Origin: Argyresthia goedartella
Lineage: Eukaryota; Arthropoda; Insecta; Lepidoptera; Argyresthiidae
Length of the DNA stretch: 64,000 bases
NCBI GenBank assembly: GCA_949825045.1
Contig: OX463822.1
Coordinates: 32,490,703 to 32,554,702 of the forward strand
Direction: 5' to 3'
Position 1 is the stretch's first letter; every line of letters begins with the position of its first letter. The translations under genes and the position numbers were made by a program. Under the pieces are notes generated by a model. That model saw only the letters and a list, made by a program, of their open reading frames with translations, was not told where the DNA came from and did not search any database. This document shows, piece by piece, positions 11,183 through 22,666 of the stretch.

Positions 11183-13580
11183 GTATTAAATACTAGCCAA
11201 ATTAAATTGACATTTTATTTTATACTTTTGAAATTTACTTATTTGTAGCCATGTTTTTATGAAAAAATATAATTGAAAGGAATTGGCTTACAGGTTATAT
11301 ATAACCTAGTTCAGTGGCCAAGACCGTCATTTTTGTAAATAGATATTGTGAAATAAATTCATTTCATTTTTTATTTGCCATGCTCCTTCGCATATTCGCA
11401 TTTGATCCTAACGAAATTGCTACTTTCGTGCTAACATATTTTTTTTCTTTAGACTTAAAATTTAGTGGATTGACGTAATCAACATTTTGTAGGTCAGTAG
11501 TACGAAACAAATGGGAGTTATCAATGAAGCAATCCAAAGGCTTTTGTATGCTTTACATACAAGGGTCAGTATTACGAGGCACCCTATACCAGAAAAAATC
11601 CGAATCCCTTTTTTATGGGTATGGAAAGCTAAAATTCCGTACTTATACGGACAAATCCGTACTATGGCAACACTATGGCATCCTGACTTCAACCAACTGT
11701 TAAGTAAGCGACATCTGTGGTTATTGCTGCTACTAATTATTCAGCGACATCTGTCGTTTAACATAAGCACTACTATAAATTACATAGCTACCAGCGCTAC
11801 CTGAGTATCATATCTTGAACTTATGTTTTATAATAATACTACTAAATTTAAAACACATTATTTTAACGGAAACCAAAGGTCGGTACTGTCCTTCGTAATT
11901 GGGAATCTTTATAATGGTTCGTTTCCAACATTTTTCTTCTAATTTTGATACCCCGTTAAAATGTATGGGTGTAGGCAAAATTGAGAACTGTACAGTTGAA
12001 CTAACAATCTAATCGAAATAACATTTTATAAAACTGCACAGTTAAAACTTAATACTGAAGGAGTGTAGCAAGAAACTGCTTAGGTGATAAATCAAGCAGA
12101 TGCAAGAACGTTTTTTCATCCATTCTTAATACCTAGTTATTCTTTTGGAGTAATTCTAAGCTCTTCCAGTAAATTACTATGTGTATATTGTTATCTTTGT
12201 AATATAATAACCAATGTTTACAGAACATTTTTTTCTTTCTTTGCCTTTTTTATTCCGAAATACACAATAGTCCAATAATTGCCACAGCCCTGTCAGCGTC
12301 ATCCGATGAACCCACGATGATTGTGTGATGTGAAACGTGAGATTAAACTGAAAAATCTAAACGTGTGTAGACCAATGAGGAAGAAAACATATGTACTCTG
12401 TGGCACAGTCAGACCGTTCAGTAAAACGAAGTGTCTGTAGTCCCCCTTAGCTAGGCTCTAGCTCTCTATACCCTTATTCATTTAAAAAACGAAGTAAACT
12501 GACAACATCAAATGTCAATTCTTGAAATAATGTTGCCATGTACAGTTTGGTAGTGATGTTCTCATTCATTCTAAATGGAATGAAAAGCTGTCCAATTTGA
12601 ATAGTGATTCTTTACAATCAGAATTTGCATTACTCTTTATTTCCATTTGAGGTAGCAGAAGCAAATTCTTTCCACTTTTTGTGAGTGATAGTAATAATGA
12701 GTAAGAAAACTTATGCACTGACTAATGCCATTCTCCCTCTCGATAATCGCAATGGTATAAAAACATTGTGCTTTTCATTTTATTTATAGTATAGCTTGAT
12801 GAACTTATAATTGAGACAATAGAATGAACTAAATCATTCTTAACCCCATCACTAATTTTTTTCTACCAAAAAGCGGTAACACTGGAACTGTCATTTTACT
12901 TCGTTGTTATGTGAATAACGACTCCAGCGCGCAGCGCCGCCTGCTTTGGCGTCAGGACTGCGCAACGCAAAATGTCGACTTTTGTCGCGCTGACCTTGCG
13001 TCTTTAAACCTTAATTTAACCCCTTTAGACTTATCACACGACTAAAATAACAACAGTTTTGCTTAGCCAGAGAGTTTTTTGTAACTGTTATCAATTAATT
13101 GTTAGGTAAATAATGTACTGTAGTATGATTAATGCGTCTCTAAAGTATTCAAATAGGATTATTTCTTTTTTTTTGAAAGAGAGTAGTTAAATGTTTTGTA
13201 AAAGAATTAAAGCAAAATTCCTTAGCTTTAATTATCACTAATCAATTAGGAAATCAGGTAAAATCGGTGGAACAAAGTTTAATTTCAAAGCCAACTCGAA
13301 AACGTAATTTCGCACGCTTGAAAAAAAAGAGCAGCGCACACTGAGGCGCCCTTGCTATCGGCTTTAGCCGCGCGTGTCTTGTACTCAAATTGCTTTTCTC
13401 AGTTTGTGTTTTTGTAATTGTAAATTAGAATGATGACGATAAAATGCAATATTTTTATATGAAAATAAGTATATTATCATTGTAGTTATTACACATAATA
13501 TATTACAGACACTTCTGTCATATACGTATCGTTTTCTTTTAAATAATTACAACATAGCGACGTGACGTTATGTCACGCGG
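11183..13580. other. No gene seen; possible LINE tail and one weak inverted repeat
   Basis: About 2.4 kb without a credible coding frame. Near 11340-11370 the string GTGAAATAAATTCATTTCATTTT resembles LINE 3' tails. A 17-bp near-match in inverted orientation (AACGAAGTAAACTGACA at about 12489 against the complement near 12890-12908) could mark a ~430-bp MITE, but no target duplication supports it. Confidence 0.4.
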
Positions 13581-13584
13581 AGTC

Positions 13585-13860
13585 ACGCCTTTTCCCATAC
13601 GGGAAAAATAATAATAATAATATTTTGTATACATACATGTATGTGTACATAATATTTTATATTATAGTTAAATATTGCAGATAGGTTTTAAATTTACAGT
13701 TTAAGTCTACCTTATAGGAAAATAATAATAATATTATGTTTTCATAATATTATTCAATATTATTAAATTATATATTGCTCATAGGTACCTACGTCGTTAC
13801 AGTTTTAGTCTACCTTATCCCATACGGGAATAATAATAATAATAATATTATTATTTCTTG
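13585..13860. repeat. Degenerate tandem repeat with CCCATACGGG and (TAA)n
   Basis: CCCATACGGGAA followed by a run of ATAATAATAAT occurs at about 13592 and 13816. A diverged middle copy (CTACCTTATAGGAAAATAATAATAAT) lies near 13706. TTTAGTCTACCTTAT precedes the middle and last copies. The unit is about 110-120 bp. Confidence 0.6.
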
Positions 13861-13924
13861 AATAATGTATTAAATTATAACGTATTTGAAGAGCTTTCGC
13901 AATAAAGCACTTTTGAACAGATAC

Positions 13925-14090
13925 ACCGAATAAAACAAATATTTACATACAGGCACATACATTGCTTCTCGCCCCACACTAGGACGTACGTCGTAGTGTC
14001 GTGGGAACCAGAAACAGCGATATCAGTTCAGGTCAGTAAAAAAAAAATGACCATAAAATCATGCAGATTACTTAGTCAACGTCAATATAA
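13925..14090 (-). mobile_element. SINE 3' part
   Basis: On the minus strand, CGCTGTTTCTGGTTCCCACGA followed by a short spacer and GAAGCAAT...TGTATGTAAAT closely matches the 3' half of the tRNA-derived SINE at 55195-55400. The tRNA head is absent here. The body region adjacent to it has become a tandem array (14116-14398). Confidence 0.65.
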
Positions 14091-14115
14091 GTTCAGCGCG
14101 CGAGAGTCGTTAGAG

Positions 14116-14398
14116 ATGGAGCAAAGAAGGGCACAAACATGTAAACATCCAAGACCTGGACTTTTTATCATCACAAGGGGTTAGGGATGGAGCAAAGAAG
14201 GGCACAAACATGTAAACATCCAAGACCTGGAGTATTTTTTAATTACACGGGCTTAGGGATGGAGCAAAGAAGGGCACAAACATGTAAACATCCAAGACCT
14301 GGACTTTTTTTTCATTACACGGTCTTAGAAATGGAGAAAAAAAGGGCACAAACATGTAAACATCCAAGACTGGACTTTTTTTAATCACACGGTGGTGT
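14116..14398 (-). repeat. Four-copy 72-bp array derived from SINE body
   Basis: Copies start at 14116, 14187, 14259 and 14331 (period 71-72). On the minus strand the core is CCAGGTCTTGGATGTTTACA followed by TGTTTGTGCCC. That core matches the bodies of SINE copies at 42048-42075 and about 55285-55310. The last copy runs into the stop codon of the piggyBac gene (14385), so the array forms the start of that gene's 3' untranslated region. Confidence 0.85.
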
Positions 14399-17300
14399 GA
14401 TAGGGCTTCATGCAATCGACGCACAACGGCACGTTGCACATATCACATTTATGTGATGTTTTGTTGTTTCGTTTTCCCGATGCCCTGCACCATTCACAAT
14501 ACATACGTCGACCATTCGGGTGTTGCTCGGTCGGTGGTATTTTGACCGCATAATGATTATTGGCCAATATGGGCCTAGGTGCCCCTCCCTTTTGACCCGG
14601 CACCTGCCTGACCATTTGCACCGCGTTCGAGATGGATGGAACATCCCTGGCCAAGAATTTATTCAGCAGGCTGTCAGCGATGCGTCGTCTAAACTCTCGA
14701 TGCTCAATGCTTATATCCTTCCATCTGTAGATGACATAAGCATTGGGGATCGAGGCATTCAACAACCTCCTGAACAATTTCTTGTACCAGATCTTGTTCC
14801 GCTTCCTCTCGAGCGGGAACCCGGCCAGAAGGGCGTCCTTCATGTCCACTCCCCCCATTGTATTGTTGTAGTCAAGGACTACTTGCGGCTTATACTTCGA
14901 CGTGCCGTACTTCTCGGCTAGCCCCACAGTGGGTGAATGATAGGTGGAGAGCATGTTGACTAAGCCAACATCTCTCCACACTATCACGCTGACATCACCG
15001 CTATTTGAGTGTATGATATGGCCAGTGGCTAGCGATGACTTTGTGATGGACTTTAAACTATCAGGCACACTATCGCGATTGATCCTGAGGGTTCCATAAC
15101 AGTCCATCCCGTTTAACTTCAAACACCGCGCCAGCAATGGACTGTTATAGAAATTGTCCATCACGATAGTGTGCCCTTTATTGAAAAGTCCACTGGCCAG
15201 ATCATACACTATTTTAGCGGTGACGCCCTGTGGGGCTACCGTTGTCGCTTCCTCCTGAAATGACGTAGCCGGATCTGGGTCACCCACGACACCACTCTTA
15301 CTATCCTTTCCTGCATAGATTACAAATTTCCAAAGGTAGCCCGTCCCGGACTCGCAGGGCTCGTAGCTCTTTATACCTGCCTTGGCCGCTTTTGTGGCTA
15401 TTTTCTGGATAAAAGTAAGATGTCCGTGCCATTTTAAAAGGGACTCATCCAGAGCCACATTTTGGTTAGGCAGGTATAAAGCCTGAAATTGGGTGTTCAA
15501 ATGATCCAGCACAGGCTGAATCTTCCAAAGCCGTCGCGCCTCAGTGGAGAGGGATTGGGGAACTGTGGTGTTATCAGTGAAGTGCAGATATTTTTTCAGC
15601 AACAGCCAACGGTCATACGAAATGACCGTTTTCCAATTGGCCATTGCTGTTACCGGACTAGGACTTTTCCAATAATCCCTCTCCACTGTGAGGGGGAAGA
15701 GGCTCTGGTGAATCATTAGGGCGAAAAAGACATACATTTCCGCTCTATTCGTAGGCTTCCACCTCGCCGAGCGTGAGAACGCAGAGCCGCTAGTTTGGGA
15801 ACTGGCGGCGTACCGGTTTGTTTCTGTCACGATTTTGTCAATCATATCTGCATCCCAGAATTTTAAGAAAACATCTACAGGTTCCATTTCCATAAAATGG
15901 AATGTCGGTCCTGGAATACCTGTAAATGTTTCCCTAACCCCCTGGAATGCAGACAGATCGTGCGTCCAATCAAAATGAAAACGCTCGGCGGGAAGTAGCC
16001 TACGAATAGAAGCGTCGTTCGCCGTGTCTATAACTTGCAGACTTTCTGAGATCTCTGACGGCAACTCTGCGACAGCATTGGCCTCTGCCTGTGCAATCAT
16101 TTGAACACCGAATTCACCGGCTACCAGCGGCGGCTCTGACGTGTCCGGGTCGCTACCTGCCCCATGGTCCTCAGCTATATCTGCATCTGAGTCCGATTCT
16201 TGATCAGCGCCTGTAACAAGAAAAGCTTTGAACACCATTTCCATGGAATTGAATGTTCCGCCAGTGATAGTGCGGTTATGTGTAACTTACATTCCTATAA
16301 AAAAATGAGGAAAATACTTACACGTGATGAAGATTTGGGGGCTCGGAACCTCACAGTCAGACGCTTCGCTCGCCCTTGAGGGCGTACTAGTGGGACGCAT
16401 CAATGGTGGAAGCTGCGAGCTGTGACCTGGCATTTCTGCTGGAACTTCAGGCGCCAACGGAAGTGTACCAGGAGATCCCAGTGTCCTGAATAATATATTT
16501 ATTTTTAAATTTAATTAAATTCGAATGAGTTTAGAATAATATGTATTTATATAGTTTTCCTATCTTCTTCTTTTTTTTTTTTTTTTATTTATTTATAAAC
16601 ATTCATGCTTGTGACATCACAGTAAAAACCAAATCGACACAAACAGACAGTAAATATAAGGACAAAAAAGCTATAAATAAATCCTATCTATAACACAGAC
16701 AATAAGTGGCGACCCTTGCAAATCCCGTCAAAGAACATTGGAACAGGTCCACCTCGGTTCTCTCTGTTATATCATTAAAGAGAGCGAGAGCCCTCATCAC
16801 AGGTGCCTCCCGCAGCATCCCCGTCCTCGCCAGCGGGATGTAGAACAACTTATGGTTCCTTGCTCGGAGGTTGTTGTTCGGCACATACAGTCCCAACCTC
16901 GCCAACACCAGAGGGTTTTCGAGCATTCCTCGGAAAACCTTAAATACATAAGAAGAAAGTGCGAGGCCCCTCCTCACCCCCAGCTCATTGTAACCAACCA
17001 TGCCCAACACGAACAGGGTTGGATACATAAGCGGGAAGAAAGGATAGACTCCGTACAGCTTCAGATATAAGTACCTAACAAATCGGTTTTGCACTTTCTC
17101 CACCATGACACTATATTTCGCTTCATGTGGGTGCCAGATGATCGCACTACTTTCTAGTTTGCTTCTAACCAAAGCATTGTATAGGGCACTTATAGTTTCA
17201 ATGCTCCTAAACTCTCTTGATTGTCTCATTACAAATCCGAGCTTTTTAAATGCTTGCTTAGTGACATCTACAATGTGATTACAAAACGATAAATCAGTGG

Positions 17301-18760
17301 CCATACGCACTCCAAGATCTTTGACCTCTCTTACCCGCGTCATTTCTGCCCCATCTACCGAGTACTTATGGTGGAAAGGCTCGCGTACGCGGGTGTAAGA
17401 CATCAGCGCGCACTTCCCAACATTGAAGAACAGTTTGTTGTGTTTGCTCCACTCAACCACACGATCTATATCCCTCTGCAGCTTTTCGCAATCCGAGATG
17501 TCCCTTACTTCCAGGAATAACTTGAGGTCATCCGCAAACAAGAGACAGACAGCGTCCTTAATGACCTTCGGAAGGTCATTAATCATAATAATAAATTCTA
17601 AAGGCCCCAAGTTACTGCCCTGACTAACGCCAGAAAATGTGAAATACGGCTCTGATGTAGAACCCGCGTATTCCACATACTGTCTTCTGTGCTTAAGATA
17701 GCTCACAAAAAGCCGCATAAGTTGGGGGTTAGTAAATTAACCTCATGATCTGCTCGTGGCTGGATTCATCATTAGGCATGAACTCCGATTCTTGATCAGC
17801 GCCTGTAACAAGAAAAGCTTTGAACATCATTTCTATGGAAATGAATATTCCGCCAGTGAAATTGCGGTAAAGTGTAATTACATTGCTATTAAAATTTTAA
17901 TGAGTAAAATACTTACACGAGATGAAGATTTGAGGGCTCGGAACCTCACAGTCAGGTGCTACGCTCGCCCTTGAGGGGGTTGAAATAGGACGAATCCACG
18001 GCGGAGGCTGCGAGGGTGGCAAGTCCGCTGGCACTCCAGGTGCCAAGGGCAGTGAACCAGGAGATCCCAGTATACTGAAAACAATATTTAATTTTAAATA
18101 TATACAAATTTGAATGAGTGTTGAATAATATTGTATGGTGTACTTTTAAAAGTATTAATTAACCTCATGATCTGCTTGTGGCTGGTCTTTGTTGCAGGCA
18201 GAGCTACTAGACCGCATTCCTTTAGCATTTTTCTTTTTTTTAGCTCTGCCTGCTGAGCTGCCGGCAAGCCTTGTATACGCTTGCGCGTTATAGCAGTCTG
18301 AGTCCGGTACTCCTGCTCCACTGCCCTGGGATCTTCACATGACGTTGATGCCCTAAAACAATGATATTGATATGAACACAAAAACAACATTGAGCTACAT
18401 ACAGTTCGTAATAAATTAGCAGGATAAATACGTACCCTGAACTACTGCCCTCCAAAAAGTTTCGAGGTGGTGCATGGCCTCGCGGTACTGCACCACGGCC
18501 TCGGCCTCGTGCCGGTTCGTCACGTACTGTTGATGCCCTAAAACAATGATATTGATATGAACGCAAAGAAAACATTGAGCTACACACAGTTCGTAATAAA
18601 TTAGCACGATAAATACGTACCCTGAACTACTGCCCTCGAACAAATTACGTGGTGTTGATTGGCCTCGCCGTTCCGCACCACGGCCTCGGCCTCGTGCCCG
18701 TCCTCGGCCTAAAACAGGGCCGCCTCTTGCGCCTCTTGCGCGGCCGCGTTCCCCTACCAT
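14385..18760 (-). CDS. piggyBac-type transposase, seven exons, 879 aa
   Basis: Exons (minus): 18760-18621, 18537-18436, 18352-18164, 18074-17917, 17802-17742, 16485-16322, 16210-14385. All introns are GT-AG and phases agree throughout, giving 2640 nt. Exons 1-2 encode an RG-rich, basic segment; exons 3-6 encode linker sequence (exon 3 basic, exons 4 and 6 proline/serine-rich). Exon 7 holds the DDE_Tnp_1_7 transposase: NVALDESLLKWHG, IVMDNFYNSPLL and DYNNTMGGVDMKD carry the catalytic aspartates, and the C-terminus is a cysteine-rich finger (CEWC, CDMC, CVDC, H). Exon 7 alone could start at an ATG at 16244, but the acceptor at 16211 and the in-frame upstream exons favour the spliced form. Exon 2 duplicates exon 1; exons 5-6 duplicate parts of 3-4-7. 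I saw no TTAA-flanked terminal repeats, so a host-recruited gene is possible, but transcripts are needed. Confidence 0.85.
16322..18074 (-). repeat. Duplicated exon block inside piggyBac gene
   Basis: Exon 4 with its flanking introns (17803-18163) and exon 6 with flanks (16211-16500) are diverged copies of one block. Exon 5 (17742-17802) is chimeric: its start equals the start of transposase exon 7 (GCGCTGATCAAGAATCGGA) and its end equals the end of exon 3 (GAGCAGATCATGAG). The simplest reading is a tandem duplication from within exon 3 to within exon 7. The added coding sequence (61+164 = 225 nt) is a multiple of three. Confidence 0.85.
16556..17735 (-). mobile_element. LINE insertion in piggyBac intron
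   Basis: A 5'-truncated non-LTR element with an uninterrupted RT C-terminal frame at 17718-16684 (344 aa). It contains GVSQGSNLGPLEFIIMINDL, the palm motif LLFADDLKLF and the thumb region LGVRMATDLSFCNHI. The tail is a poly(A) run (poly T on plus, about 16567-16587). It lies in the intron between exons 5 and 6, whose edges are still recognisable against the intron at 18075-18163. It is in the same orientation as the gene. Confidence 0.85.
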
Positions 18761-18772
18761 ATCACTAAACAA

Positions 18773-20130
18773 TAACAGGTAAAATTAACAAAAGTACCTA
18801 CAATAATATCAAGATAACAATGAAACCATAAATTTCTGCGTTAATTTAACGAAACTACTACTTTGTGTTTATAACGCCGACAACAACCACTTATTTCTAG
18901 AAAGAAATAATTATAACTGATAGACACAAAATCATTACCAGTTTTCAAGCGCAAGTCAACGCTGCGCTTTATCGAGTGGACGTTTAGTCGAGGTCAAGCA
19001 AATATGTTCCTTACGCTATTACGATAGGGTTCAAACAACCAATCGTGCAGAAAATAAAAATCGAAAATAATGATTATTCACATGTTTTGGCCCTATATTG
19101 TCGTGTTTCTATCGTATTTACACAATATTAAGTACATTAGACTGTTATGAAAGCAACCCCGTAAAGTAAAACGCAATTTTTATTATTTTGAGTTTTTTCT
19201 CGACGTATTTCCTTCACCAGCATTGATATTTTTGATGAAAACACGGTATTAACTAAGTAACAGGCTATGAATAGTACTTACAATCAGTTTTTTACTCAAA
19301 AACTACACAAATCACAAGCAAATCACCGATAATCTGCCTCGTAATTGACCCGGCGAACTGCAGTGAAATCGTGCAAAGTCATGAATGTTTACTATTTTTT
19401 TCTGGCTCTGTGTGAATGTATTTCAATGTACGGACTAGATTATTCCATTCCTTCAATCATTGGCCGCTTTTATAGAAATTAAAAAAACAAAAACCGACCA
19501 CAGATATTACATGAAGATCGAAATCTAAACTCGTGCTAGCCGTAGTCAAATTGACTCGCTGCGCAGTTAAGCTTTTTCCAGCTGCGAGTCAATTTGGATA
19601 TTGCGCATTTGGGTCGTTAAGGGTATCGTTATTAACCTCATAGAATAGCTGTTTGAAAAAGCCCAATAGGAAGCTTTCACGTTAAATGATTAGCTATTTT
19701 GCGGAAAGTATGTCACCGACGATCGATGCTGACGGCCCCGGGCCAAACAATGCGGTGCGGTAGTCTTGTGTCGGTCATGTACGAAGAACGAATAGGAAAC
19801 GTTACTGTGCAATGAACGAAAAGAAACGTTTCCCTACGCTAATCGGACATTCGGTCTATTATGACTATTAGGACATCGCTCCGAGAGAGCGGCGGAGGGC
19901 GGGAGGCATTAAGCCATGCCGACTCGCTCTCGCACACACAGACACGGCATTGACATCTTGACTAGAATGACAGCCCTAAGCCTGTTTAAGTATGAAGGGA
20001 AATCAAATATTATTTAACTTTTTATTTCTGCTATGCAAACAGACACTTAGAATTGTATAAATTTGTTAATATTATCAGAGTATAATATTCCTCGAGTTTC
20101 TGCTCTGCACGAAAAGAAAGGTTAACCTAA
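18773..20130. other. Upstream of piggyBac gene; no gene, one strong hairpin
   Basis: Likely holds the promoter of the minus-strand piggyBac gene, but no clear TATA box is seen. A 15-bp near-perfect inverted repeat lies at about 19546-19599 (CAAATTGACTCGC ... GCGAGTCAATTTG). The rest shows no coding frame. Confidence 0.45.
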
Positions 20131-20137
20131 TAGCTCC

Positions 20138-20370
20138 ATTTTTTATTCGATCCTACGTCATACATAATAGTACTAATAAAGCTGTTAGATCTTACTGGTA
20201 CACTGACTGAAATGTCCTAGTACGGAGCGCTCTCTGATGACCGAGCAGGCATATTTTTTTATTCATAAGATCCAACGTCCTAATAGTACTAATAGAGCTG
20301 TTAGAGTGTACTAGTACACTGACTGAAATGTACTAGTACGGAGCGCTCTCTCTGATGACCGAGCAGGCAC
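20138..20370 (+). repeat. Tandem duplication, ~115-bp unit
   Basis: Two copies, 20138-20252 and 20256-20370. Each runs from TTTTTTATTC through AATAGTACTAATA and ACACTGACTGAAATGT to GATGACCGAGCAGGCA. The copies differ by a few substitutions and small indels. A diverged inverted relative of the end (GTAGTCTTGTG...GTCATG) may lie at about 19757-19780. Confidence 0.75.
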
Positions 20371-20550
20371 AAGACTACGGTGCGGTGCCGCTGCGGTGTG
20401 GAAATTGTATGGGAAAACCCCCTCCTCCCCCTACCCAATGTCATGTCTTTGCGGCGCCGCATCCGCATCGTATGGCAAGGCCCTGAATGAATCGATTGTC
20501 GAATCGACAGTTCGCGTCACAGAGTAACTTACATAATACTGGTTCGCGTC

Positions 20551-20662
20551 GCGCCAAGTTTCTTTGTCTCTGAGCGAACTTTAACCTCCCTCCTCACCCC
20601 ACCTTAGCCTATGCGAGAAAGAAAGGTACCAGGCTCGCATACAGACAATGAAAATTGACGCG
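20551..20662. repeat. Fold-back element, GCGCCAAG family (diverged copy)
   Basis: GCGCCAAGTTTCTTTGTCTC, then TTAGCCTATGCGAGAAAGAAAGG, then a decayed complementary arm ending in TTGACGCGG. It corresponds in order to the much better preserved palindrome at 50392-50491. Confidence 0.5.
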
Positions 20663-21109
20663 GCCTGTACTCATAGTTATAGAAGGTACTACCCTGGCGC
20701 GCTAAGAAGGCACCTGACTCGAATGACGTTTGGGCAAAGTACAGTGTATACAGTACAGTATTACATATTACAAAATCGAAATTCGAGGTACACACTCGAT
20801 AGTTTTGGTCGTGCCTTGTCTGTCACTCCTGTCAGTCAGTTTAGCGTGTTACACCAATGGCCAATGGGTCCATTCAGCAGAACACATCGATGATGGAACG
20901 TTCTAACGGTGATGGAAAACATCGTAAGGAAACCTTTAATCTTCATAGCTGCAGCTATGGGCTAGCCCGCTGTCAATTATCCGTGTTTGCGTTGTCTACT
21001 CTAAATGTGCGTGAGTAAACCTAATATCGAATTTCGATTGCAGGCAAAAAATGACGAGATATATCTACAGTAAAAGACATTTGATTGATTTACCAATAAG
21101 TAAAAACGT
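20663..21109. other. No gene seen
   Basis: No coding resemblance or repeat structure recognised. Confidence 0.4.
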
Positions 21110-21111
21110 AC

Positions 21112-22570
21112 TTGCACAAAGAAGAAAGAAAATAAATTTATTTGTCATAAACATATAAACATACAATAAAAAGTTAAAAATAATAATAATGGTAGGATGT
21201 AGTTTATGACAAAATGACTTGAGCTCAGCATGTGTTACGTGTAGCAAGCAGCTACACGTAACGCTGGTTTTTACCTCACGCCATGCTATAAAACTAAGAA
21301 CTTAAAACTAAGCAACGAAAAACTTAGCTTAACTTAGCCATGTAGAGTCAAAAAAACACGTCATTTACAATGAAAACTCTATGCAGGGGAAAAGGCAATG
21401 TGGTTAATAAATAAATGTTGGGTTAATATGTATGTTATATATAGTGTATATAGTATATGTTATAGTGTAGTATAAGTGGTGGTGGTGTACATGACGATGT
21501 TGTGACTCAAAGTGTAGCTTTTTGAGCTGCCAATAAATGTGCTTTGAGCTTGTGTCGAAACGTTGTTACTGATTTCAAGTCACGGAGGGGAGGTGGAATG
21601 TTATTCCAGCATTTAGTAGCAGTATAGCGAAAACTACCACGGAATGCAACAGTTTTGTGTTTTGGACATGACAACAGCAACGAGGTGCTCTTGTATTGGT
21701 CGGGTTCCTGCGGGGCTAGTAAAGTTTAGAATATAGGTATTCCGGAACCATAAACCTCACCACTCCAAACAATAGCGTCGCAAAATGAAGATTTCTTCTA
21801 GCACTAAGTTTTAGAAGCGCGGGGTGGCACATTGAAGCAGAACCTAGCGCACGCGTTCTGAACGCGCTGAAGTAGACGATTAGATCGGCTCAGAAGATCG
21901 TACACCGTTTCCATATAATTAAGTTTAGACAGCGCTAGGGATTCGCACAGCTGCACACGAAGATCCACACAGAGGAAGGGTCTGATTTTGTATAGTATTT
22001 TCAATCTGTAGAAGCAGTTACGCACTGTACTAACGACATGGTTCTCTAATCGAAGGGCACTGTCCATCAGCAACCCCAAGTTACGTATTTCATCAACCCG
22101 TTCGATGCTCTGTCCCATGATTTTGATGTTAGAGAGAAACTTCTGAGAAATTATATGTTTTACTTCCAATGACCTTACATTTTGATTTATTGGGGTTTAG
22201 CATAAGGCAATTTTGAATGGACCACGCGACAATACGATTGAGATCTTGATTGATCTTTTCAGTAGCATCGTAGGTTTTGTCTGGTTTGAAGGATAAGTAT
22301 ACCTGTAAGTTGTCTGCGTATAGATGATAGGAGCAGCTCTCTAAGCAGTGAGTAATGTCTGCGCTATATAATATAAATAGTATGGGGCCGAGAATTGATG
22401 CTTGCGGGACGCCTCTTGGAATTGGAGAATCGGCTGAGGATAAGTCGGAAACGTCTCCTTTACGAACTTCCACCCGCTGGGTCCGGTTTTCTAAGTAGCT
22501 TTGAAACCAGGTAACGGAGCCTGAATCAAAACCATAGAAGGTTAATTTTGACAATAATAATCATATAATT
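21112..22570 (-). mobile_element. CR1-like LINE, 5'-truncated and broken
   Basis: The minus strand encodes RT: VTWFQSYLENRTQRV, then PRGVPQASILGPILFILYSAD, then YADNLQVYL, where the usual second catalytic aspartate of YADD is replaced by asparagine. After a frame break near 22150 comes IRNLGLLMDSALRLENHV and a C-terminal region to about 21800. The 3' UTR ends in an AATAAATTTATTTTC-type tail near 21115. The altered catalytic motif and frameshift mark it as dead. Confidence 0.82.
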
Positions 22571-22632
22571 TTGTCAATAACGATACTTGTTTGGAACTGC
22601 CAAAACGGTAACATTGTTCAAGAGTTCTATGG

Positions 22633-22666
22633 AATACTAGCATGTGACGTTATGACGTCACATGCT
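22633..22666. repeat. Perfect 15-bp palindrome with central TGACGTCA
   Basis: ACTAGCATGTGACGT, a short centre, then ACGTCACATGCTAGT. The right arm contains TGACGTCA, a CRE/ATF-type site. It lies just upstream (minus-strand sense) of the truncated CR1-like LINE. Confidence 0.7.

Noticed and set aside
12489..12908. 430-bp MITE suggested by a 17-bp inverted match
   Set aside because: Only one short arm matches, with no terminal position or target duplication; kept only as a note in the gene-free stretch.
14520..14921. Plus-strand ORF opposite the piggyBac transposase
   Set aside because: A shadow of the transposase coding strand with no independent similarity.
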